64,000 nucleotides of DNA from Marsupella aquatica (Eukaryota; Marchantiophyta), in assembly GCA_973895155.1 (NCBI GenBank), contig OZ316892.1, forward strand, positions 25,792,001 through 25,856,000. The letters run 5' to 3'. Each line of letters begins with the position of its first letter. Position 1 is the stretch's first letter. The notes below the pieces were generated by a model, which worked only from the letters and a program-made list of their open reading frames with translations, searched no databases and was not told the DNA's origin. Below, piece after piece: positions 50,005-64,000 of the stretch. The translations under genes were made by a program, and so were the position numbers.

Positions 50005-52733
50005 AGAACCATAAATGCTTCTTGATCTTACTGGGGTGCAAGCTTTTGCATGACTATCGAGTAAGGTAAGACAATGGGACTTATTCTACCACATGGATAA
50101 TCTGGGGGGTGTAGTTCTGGCAGCCGATTAATCCAATGAGCAAGCTCAACATCCTTCATTAGGTCCTCCGCGTACTGCACTTGACAGACAATCCAACAGC
50201 AATTGATGAGTTTTACAGATATCTGATTTATAAATCAATGAAAATATGGCTTTTTAAACAATTGTAGCTCCTTGAATCGACTAGTACGATGCAAATGAAA
50301 TTAAACCACCACTAACATTAGACCACATCAAAAGTTCTAGTCATTTAGAAACATGGCACCTATTTCCAAATGGTTTTCTCCATGACGACATTGTACAAAA
50401 TCAACCTGGAAGGACCGAGTTGTGAGTCCGGTTGTGGAGGCTGTTGTAGCATCAGTTACACATCTTCCGCAAAGCTTCCATACCACAAAGTCATGCCTGA
50501 ACAGATCAAGAAATCGTTTTCAGATTTTTAATGATGGACTGTGAGCAAAATACGACTGTGGGCTCGGTATTTTAGGCCGAGCAAGTTGGGTTCTACAGAC
50601 AGAAATTTTGGATTGGTGGACGAGTGCCTTCCTATAATGGCAAGGAGCAGACAGGGTAACTAAAGCATTTGAGGTCTGAAAGAGGGTTTCTTAAAACAGG
50701 AGGAAAATAAGTACCCTCCAAGTAGCAAATCCTGGCAATTTTCAACTGATTCTGCTTCATGTTTGTCGAGCCATCGCAGTTTGGCAAGAACACTGCCAGT
50801 CCACGGGATTGGCAAGTGTTAATCTCATATATGACTTAGAACCCAATATCTCAATGAATGCTCCCGTTCGACTCTTTAGGAAAAATCGGACAAACACTTA
50901 TCGTCTCCAAGAGAGTCAAAGAGACGTACCTCGACGCACCTTGGAAAAACCCTGTAACGGACGCCACATTACCAGCTCCCCCTGCAAGCCTAGCAATCTT
51001 GATATCCAGCAACTCTGCCACTGTTACTGCCATGAAAATCCTAAGATTTCAACTGTATGATAATAGAGATAGCTATCTGCTCCCATCTCCACACGAAGAC
51101 TAGAAAACACGAAGGATCATTGATAAGTTGACCGGATGCCTAAGAAGCCCCACAATTAACAAGTTGCAGCAGAAACAACTCTTAAGTCTTCCGGAGATCT
51201 AGCTGCGATAAGTTTCAGCTCCTTCATAAACTCATTCATGTTACACTTTGTACCAGAAAAGTATGTAACATTTAAGATAATTTCAGTTGCCACATCAAAG
51301 TAATTGCATGAGAGGGCAAATCTGGACTTCAGAATCAACAAATTTATCTGTGAGAACAGGTTTTGAACATTGATTTACCTCATCTGCCTCGAGTTCTGCT
51401 CGAGCATCTGAGTACAGTATTGCCTTCGATCTCGTCCGCATTCCAGGCTGCCATAGTGAGAAGGAAGTGCGAAACAATAAAAGCCGCGTCACTCTTCTAC
51501 TCGTGTAAGTGTTTACGAATAGTCTTCAAGTGGTCTTCATACAATCTGCGCTTTGCCATTGTAATCCGTTTGATAACGCAAAAACTACTTTTCACGGAAA
51601 CTTACGTTTTTGTGCAATCTCCTAGTCGATCTAGTTCGCTTGGTCGTAGCATTATTACTTGTATTTGGACTTTGTCAGGGTGAGCCTAATATATGGGTAA
51701 AACCTTCAAAGCAACCCAGCATTGAGCATGCCTCTTCACTTCAACCAATTTCGTCCTTCTGACTGAGAAACTTCGTTTAGGTTGCGAGAAGAAAATACCT
51801 GCGGAAGAAGAATGACGTCCTGCATTTGCCCTGTCACTGCAATACAACATACTTGGGCTACGCTTATTCCCTTGGCTACAGCTGCAGAGCTTCCTAAACA
51901 GGACCAGACGGCATTCTTGGTTGCCAACCACCAACTTTCTTGATCCTGTTCCACACTAGCGACCACGCCTCTGCAGTGATGCACTATGCGAGTCAACTCG
52001 GGTATCCGTGGTTGCGTCGAAACGCTAATAGAAAATTGTGAAGACAAACAGATTATCTCCTCTAGGAGGCGTAAACATCAATGTCGATGGTCGTATCAAA
52101 ATCAATTATTTCGCTCCACTCTTCTCCATGCTACAGAGTCCCCACCGTTTAATTTAGAGAGACGAGCCCTCAATATTGCTTACTTCACTTGGTTCTCTGA
52201 TTGAAAAAGTAGTAATTTCCGAGGAAAGATGACTTCCTGCAGTGCCCCTAACATTGACTTTGAAGCTTGCCTCTAGACAATGGAAAACCGTAGGGACTCA
52301 GTTCGCTGAACCACATTAAAGTATACTCTATCGGACACGGGAAAACTCAAATTGGTTTGGACATTCCAGTAGAAAAGAGGAAATGGTCTAAGTTAGAAAA
52401 TGGAACCATTGCTGAGCTTAGCCTGGTTACTTACGCAGAATTCGAGGGTGCTGGATGAAAAGCAAAAGCAGAAGCCGACACATTTCCGAGAGAAGAAATT
52501 AGAGCTGCTTTAGTACCTCCCGTGCCTACATCGATCGCAAGGACCCACTCCTTGCCCGGCATTGCTGCCGCGACGCTCAAGTGCCTGCTCCTCGAGAGAA
52601 GGGGAGAGCCATTTTGGCCGCATCTTTGCCATCCGTGTGACTTCTGCTGGAGCTGGACGCTCCGGGATGTCCTCAACCCTATGCTTCCGCACCATAGAAG
52701 ATGATGACGCGGGAGAGCCTGACCTACTGGCAT
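45534..52733 (-). CDS. FGGY-family carbohydrate kinase, xylulokinase-like, 20 exons
   Basis: It phosphorylates a sugar with ATP; the substrate is unproven. Exons, in gene order: 52733-52435, 51970-51799, 51447-51379, 50997-50930, 50792-50715, 50496-50406, 50174-50090, 49728-49629, 49488-49438, 49247-49199, 48998-48935, 48800-48732, 48467-48381, 48004-47916, 47582-47513, 47346-47307, 46637-46568, 46094-46022, 45830-45772, 45683-45534. All phases agree (610 residues). Motifs in order: LAIDVGTGGTKAAL (N-terminal phosphate-binding loop), QDQESWW, TGQMQDVI, LYSDARAE, LAKLRWLDKHE, TDATTASTTGL, CGDAGACTLGAGAG, YLGTSGWVAG, NAGGNLEW, LYLPYLNGERCPFEDRHAR, RAVMEGVAFAMR, LRVVGGGARSPLWP, KGAALLAG. The first 57 residues, before MPGKEW, are Ser/Arg-rich and suggest organelle targeting; Met58 is the alternative start. 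The start of exon 4 is the weakest boundary. Confidence 0.92.
46141..46318 (+). repeat. Tandem duplication, 91 bp x 2
   Basis: TAGCCAA(A)GGAATGCAA and GCTATTGTTTACTT(G/A)GCTCTC occur from 46141 and again from 46232. It lies inside the FGGY-kinase intron 46095-46567. Confidence 0.85.
46399..46530 (+). repeat. Tandem duplication, 66 bp x 2
   Basis: CAGGGCACTAGATGGCAGCC starts at 46399 and 46465. The copies are almost identical. It is in the same kinase intron as the 91-bp duplication. Confidence 0.9.
46799..46975 (+). repeat. Tandem duplication, about 88 bp x 2
   Basis: CCATAAAA(A)GGGCATAAACCGGCATAAGCC starts at 46800 and 46888. Both copies continue through GATATTTTGAAACAAGAAG to ACATTTAAAACCAA. 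It is in the kinase intron 46638-47306. Confidence 0.9.
49948..50013. repeat. 66-bp palindrome with (TA)n core
   Basis: TATGGTTCTCCAT, an uninterrupted AT/TA tract, then ATGGAGAACCATA. The flanks are exact reverse complements, so the whole segment can form one hairpin. It is in the kinase intron 49729-50089. Confidence 0.9.
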
Positions 52734-54884
52734 TTTGCCGGAATATTTCTGTTTCTCCTTCTGCGGAATCTCTGGTCAGAAAGCTACTTCTGTACCAGTA
52801 ATTATAGACGCTGCAATGCCAAAAGCAAAGGATTTGAGCGGAGCGAGAAGCATGAACTGAACAGTGACAGTTGAACATGAGACATTCGTTTCCGTCCCAT
52901 ATCTGGAGTAGACATTTTCAGGGAAGGAACTGTAAGTTTGAAACGAACGAGTACGAGAGTGGTTCAGAAACAGAGGAAGAGGAAGATGAAGACATAGGCA
53001 AATGATGGCGCTGAATGCTCAATACGCGATTTCCACAACTTTCGGTGGTTCTCTGCCCAAATTCAAAACTCTCCAACGCTTTTCTCTCGCAGGTCCGCCC
53101 ACCCATCCATCAGGCGTTGAGTCGTCGGGGTATAATTACGGCTAGAAGCTAGGATACGACTAGGGCCGTTGAACAGTCAGAACAGATCGGAGATCGCAGG
53201 GGTATCATTTGGTACAGCATCTGGAAGTTAAAACGACACAAATAGTGAAATAGGGCATATATGAACGCCAGAAAGTGAGTACGGTGTAGAGAGTAGATCA
53301 CCATGAAATCAGCTCGGCACATCTCCTGAATTGTTAGCTGCGCGCCAAGTGCGGAAAGCGCACCTTATTACAGTGGCTGCTTCGAGTACACTAGATTGCT
53401 CTCTACACTAGTACGAGCGTCCGCATACAAAATAAAACAGAACCTGCGACTTTGATAAGGCAATTCAATTTCCATCAGCACTCCCTTGCAAATTCCATGG
53501 TACAGAGAGTGACTCCATGTGCCGAGAAATGCTCTCTGATGTTTAAGGCATCTGAGCTAGTTCTATGAAAGCAATGCAAGCTTCACCTCTTTGATTCGAG
53601 GGTGATTTGCAAAGTATAACAAAGGTTCAATATGTGTTATAATTGCAAAAGTCATAATATTGCTGTGTGAGAGTCCTGCGTCATGGGGTTGCCCATCAGT
53701 TTATTTGTCAATGAGAAGATGTACCACAGCTGGCCAGCACGACACATTAGTGAGGGTCAAACAGCAACGGTCAAATATCGAGCATCATTGAGATACTAAG
53801 TGTAACAGTTATATGTCGTATCATCCGCGACGAGATTAACATGATAGGGATTGTGCTATAATCTAGAAATACCGGAATTGATAGCCAACTTTCTATTCAA
53901 TTGCCCAAGGTGATGAAATCAACCTTCAGAACAATTCGATCAGCTGATTTTGACTGGTTATTATTCCTGAGGATATTATCCTTCTCCTCCATTATTCTTG
54001 ATCGGATCCAGGAATTCGTTCAGATGAATTTTGTCGAGAATCAAATAGTTCGATCAAACCTTGAAAGTGGTTTAAATCACAGGTTCAGATTTCAGGATGT
54101 AAAGACCCCGTACGTTAGTGATGGGAACACTTCGACGGGGAGGCGATTGTGTTTTTTCGGAGTTACAACACGACGCGAAAATACAAAATTTATCTAATTA
54201 AAGTTCCAACCAACATGGCCACATTGACACTGAGGGGTTTGTTGGACAACCTGCGAAAAGTAGTTACAAAGGAACGCTAGTTGACGGTTGGTCCGTTCGG
54301 CCGGAATTGTCCGCGAATCCCTCCCCACGCTGACTGGATCCTTTCCCTTCCGCCCCCATAGCCGTCGAGATAGCCGGTGGATCTGAACGACGCTCTCGCC
54401 ATCGACTTCTTTCGATTTTTTATACAATCATCCCTGATATTCTGCTCCAGCCCTCCTCTGCTCTCTACAAAAGGGAGTTGCCTAGAGCCCAGAACTGCAA
54501 GCCGTAAGGTCACAGTCGACTTAGAGAATTATAACAATCCCGTGAATTCAATTTCACGTGCAGCTAGCCGTGCTATGTAATTCACACTCGAGGGAATCCT
54601 GAGAATTGCGGAAAACGACCTCGGATCGTTTTCCTCCAGCAATTCTCGATCATTCCGTACACTCAATTGATTGTTTTCTTCACTAGATCCGCTAGTATCC
54701 AGCCAGATTCCTTTCGAGGTGATATCGTCTGCTCATCGACAATCGAGGCTTGATATGTCTTCAGTACGGAATACTTGAACCCGTACACAAGGCTGGTTGA
54801 AGCTATCGATTTGCAGCAGTGCAGTTCCACACTGTAGTTAACTAAGAATTGAACTAACGAGAGATTTAATTTAAGCAAGCAACA
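52734..54884. promoter_or_regulatory. Divergent intergenic region between FGGY kinase and alpha-tubulin
   Basis: This 2.15-kb region carries both 5' leaders and promoters. At 54601-54647 lies an imperfect palindrome (GAGAATTGCGGAAAACGA ... TCGTTTTCC.TCCAGCAATTCTC), about 240 bp before the tubulin start codon. I could not place TATA boxes. The open frame 53901-54197 (+) has no recognisable content. Confidence 0.5.
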
Positions 54885-60565
<5,681 letters not shown>

Positions 60566-63439
60566 AACAGAATATTTTGGCTCTACAAGTTCTTGTATTG
60601 TAGGCACGGTCGTTCTACTGGTCCAAGGTAGACTTGCGAACTTGTATCACATAATGCTCGATCTATGGGTGATCATTAACCCAATGTTCACGTAGATATG
60701 ACACCATGTTCGCATGAGATTATAAAGGTATCGGCACATATGTAAGTTCAAGTTCTGCAAAGAAGATAGTCATGCCCCGATGGACTGGCAGCTTGTCCAT
60801 GATACGTTCATGGATTGGCTAAAACTGTCATGGAGCCTAGGAGAAGATCTAAACTTTCCTGGATAGCATCCAGCTGAAAAATGACCTGTAAATGATAGAC
60901 AACAGGGGCTACCGGTCTTCAATTGTCGCATGCCTTTTGTCACAGAGGTGCGCCTTCAGTAGTTGATGAGTGCCCATAGTAGTTGAGTGGCACACCCTAC
61001 TTGTACTCACGGCGCCTGGACTGCATTTTTCTGAATGACACTACTTTTTCCAGGCAGAAGCCCATTTGTTTGAACGACTTGTAGACCTTCGTTTGGTCTG
61101 AAATTTTGCAGCATCTATCTTCGATATTCAAGTTACTTAACTTTTACAGGTTTTGGAGGTGTCAATGGAGGATAGTATAATTATATAAAGTCATTTGCTG
61201 TATACTAAGAGACAAAACATGAAGCGTCTTCCAGGATGATATAATCCCAGTCCAGTCCACCGATGACTGAGCTAATGAACACAAGCAATTGGCTTCAGGG
61301 TTCGAATACATTATTTACTTCGATTATAAGCAATCTCACCCAATCCTGTTCATGGTTTGTTTATAAATTCTAAAGGAGGGGAAATCATCCAGCCATCAGA
61401 TGTTTTCCCGGGTGGCCAGTCGGTTGGATTGACTGCACTGGGATTCCACAGAGGGGTCTATTGTCTTGGGAGGAGGGTTGTAGGTACAATGTGCTGGCTG
61501 GTAGGGGGTATATGTGTGAATCGAAATATATAGCTCCTCCAGCCCGGCGGGAACATAGCTTGTTATTTTGTCTTGAATGTACCATATTTAAAAGCCGTAT
61601 ATTATATCGTAATGAGCTTAATTAAAGAGTGAACCATTCTTACAAGTGATAAATATGGTGACAGGCTTATGGCTAAAGTTTGGGTATAAAAGTAGTAATT
61701 GTAATTAATATTAATAACTAACTCATATTAATTGTATAACATGTACTTTCTAGAGAGCTTCACATAGCACACTTATATGCATTCTTATTTGGAGTAGAAA
61801 GGTACAAAGTAAAACCTCTTCATTATAATAAAAAGTTAGGCATTTATATGTAGACTTTAAGACTCTGGTGTGGGAAAAGGTGGTCCTGGGTCCAACCTTG
61901 CCAGATACAAGGCTTATACTGATTTAAGCCGTGAAAGACATTCTGAACTCTCTTTACAATATAATATGATTGAAATGAGTCCATGCATGAGTCAATCTAA
62001 ACAGGAAGGAGGTCTAAGCGAGCTTTTGTAGACGAAGACTCTCTTGTTGACTCTAAGATCCAGACACTAGAGAGAGAGTGTGTCTCTCAGTGCACTCTCA
62101 TATCCAGACTCCTCTGTTGGCACAGTTTAGTCAAGCAGTCAATCTAAACCGGAAGGAAGGAGTGGTTTGGGTCTGACTTTAGCTCACTCAAGCTGGTCTG
62201 GTCTGAGTCAACTGCCTTTACAGGGTAGGATCTAGGTAGAACCTTTCTAGGCAGGACTCTAACGAACAATATGGTACATGTGTAGGTTGGAAAAGTATAA
62301 GTACAGTTAACTCTCTCTAAGTGCACACTCTCAGGGAAGAAGGATCCAGGCATGTACTAAACCAGGAGTTGCATTCTTTGATAAGCGCACCCCCTAAAAA
62401 GTGTATTTATCAATAAGTGTGCTTGATTTAGATTCCTTAGGTGTAATAGATAGGGAGAGTTTGGGGGGGGGGGGAGCAAGAGTTGAGGCAAGTCAGAGCT
62501 CTAGCAACAAATGAAGTGAGACAAATTTAGAAGCTTGCGGGCACATTGTGTGAAGGTATTGCCGGAAGCAGAAAAACTCAAATGAAACCCACTTGTTTCC
62601 TCCCCCCTCCCATTTTGTTTTAATTTCCTTGTCTCCTCAGGTGCCCAGTGTTACTTTTTCCCTTCTCTCCCTCCTTGCCAACCCCTCTCACACTCCCTTT
62701 CCCAAGAAAAGAAACAGGTTGGGTGCAAGGTGTTATCAATGTGAAATGCTTAGGAGGACACAAAATATTATGGGCAAGGAAGTGTCAGGTGTCAGTTTGG
62801 TTGCAAGGAAATTAATGCTAGAGGGAAGACAAAAACAATTCTTGGAACAAAAAGGAATACTCCTTACAAACAGAAGAATAAGGAGGGTGATGCAAAGAAT
62901 AAAATGGAAAACAAAAGTATAAGTAAAGTTGAAATGACGGCCAAAGAGAAGCAGATGAATGTGGGAGGTTGAATTCCCAGGAGAAATCAGTTCAACCCAC
63001 TCCCAAAAGAAAAACCAAAAAGAAGCCCAGAAAAGTTAAATTACCCACAATAGACTTCTCATATACCTGTACTGCCAAATTAAGGTGCAAGGTCAAAACT
63101 TCAGGCACAGTCGGCTCTCTCTAAGCACACACTCCATAAGCACTTACCCTTGATTAATGCAGGTCATTCTGTTCTTCCCTTTTTTCTAAGCGCACACAGG
63201 GCTAAAATCATTTCACTAAACCACAACTTTATAAGTGCTTACCCTTGAAATCATCTCTATGCTCTTATCAATAAATGCACAAAATCATGAAAATTGCATT
63301 TACAGATAAATGGATGCCTCTTGCTTTCAAGTTGCAGTCATCAGCCTCATTGACAACCCTTGCTTTCACCTTGCAACCATCTCCCCTATTAGACAACTAG
63401 ATCTTCATGCCATGACAACATTTTCACAAGGACACACTA
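60566..63439. other. Intergenic DNA downstream of tubulin
   Basis: No gene was recognised. It holds a run of 12 G at 62463-62474 and several CTCTCTAAG(T/C)(G/A)CACACTC phrases (62313, 63115). An open frame at 62593-62922 (+) contains basic helical sequence but no known motif. Nothing else was seen. Confidence 0.4.
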
Positions 63440-63717
63440 TTTCTGCTCACAACAATTTTGCAACAAGGACCCAAAGACCACACTTTCTCTAGTCACAACA
63501 TTTTTGCAACAAGGACCCAAATACCACACTTTTTCTGCTCACAGCATTTTTGCAACAAGGACCCAAAGACCAAACTTTTTTTGCTCACAACATATATTTG
63601 CAACAAGGACCCAAATACCACTTTTTCTGCTCACAACATATTTGTAACAAGGACCCAAATATCACACTTTTTCTGCTCACAACATTTTCGCAACAAGGAC
63701 GCAAATACCACACCGCA
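63440..63717 (+). repeat. Minisatellite, six copies of about 45 bp
   Basis: Units of the form TTTCTGCTCACAACATTTTT, then GCAACAAGGACCCAAATACC and ACACT, are repeated six times with few changes. Unit lengths near 45 bp keep frames open on both strands, which explains the overlapping open frames here. Looser copies precede it from about 63330. Confidence 0.9.
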
Positions 63718-64000
63718 AGTATTGGGCCAGTGGCTTCAGATTCCCAAACCCTAGAGAGGGCTTTACAAAAGGAAATTTCTGTCCATCCTCCGTCCAAATG
63801 CCTATCCGATGGTTGGTGGTGTAGGGTGACTGTGGACCGTGCCTCAGATGCACGGGATATTCTCCTGTGAGCTAGGATATTCATGGCTCTGTAGATCTGT
63901 CGGCCTCCTTTCATCAGTGCTTCACCAGAGGTACAGAGTGTTATTTACTCTGTAGCTTGAGGAATTCGCTGTGCAGAATTTGCTATGCAGAATTTGTCGT

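Noticed and set aside
51160-51240. Minus-strand frame with NMNEFMKELKLIAARSPEDL between kinase exons 3 and 4
   Set aside because: It reads well but does not fit the FGGY alignment, and it has no donor that keeps frame with the next exon.
61285-61300. GGTTCGAATAC resembling a tRNA B box
   Set aside because: No matching A box, acceptor stem or cloverleaf could be formed around it.

Overview
The window is nuclear DNA of a land plant. All firmly identified genes are interrupted by short spliceosomal introns. They include a plastid-type phosphoglycolate phosphatase, a plant-specific Kip-related CDK inhibitor (KRP/ICK) and a plant-type alpha-tubulin. About five genes in 64 kb, separated by repeat-rich DNA, suggest a medium-sized genome. 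A non-seed plant such as a bryophyte or lycophyte is possible, but that is only an inference. No gene models were supplied; the exon structures here were built by hand from reading frame, splice sites, phase agreement and family motifs.

Layout. 1-648 (-): first exon and start of exon 2 of an organellar tRNA 2-thiouridylase (MnmA/TRMU-like), running off the window. 649-1704: a divergent promoter region. 1705-5667 (+): plastid 2-phosphoglycolate phosphatase, 11 exons, one intron of GC-AG type. 5.7-19 kb: no gene recognised, many diverged duplications of 50-180 bp. 19055-21219 (-): KRP CDK inhibitor, three exons. 21.2-23.1 kb: its GA-rich, microsatellite-rich upstream region. 23.1-40 kb: transposon-derived and low-complexity DNA with two copia-like LTR remnants, several GC-rich islands and a decayed reading frame. 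About 40.5-45.2 kb: probable exons of an unidentified plus-strand gene. 45534-52733 (-): a complete 20-exon FGGY-family carbohydrate kinase (xylulokinase-like) with a putative organelle-targeting leader. 54885-60428 (+): alpha-tubulin in four exons, whose largest intron carries an intact miniature inverted-repeat element. 60.4-64 kb: repeats, including a copy of the last bases of the tubulin gene and a 45-bp minisatellite.

The genes do not form one pathway. Phosphoglycolate phosphatase serves photorespiration, MnmA tRNA wobble-uridine thiolation in organelles, KRP cell-cycle braking, alpha-tubulin the cytoskeleton, and the FGGY kinase sugar phosphorylation. The most distinctive property of the window is the number of two-copy local tandem duplications in introns and intergenic DNA. 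I found no CRISPR array, operon, tRNA or rRNA gene.
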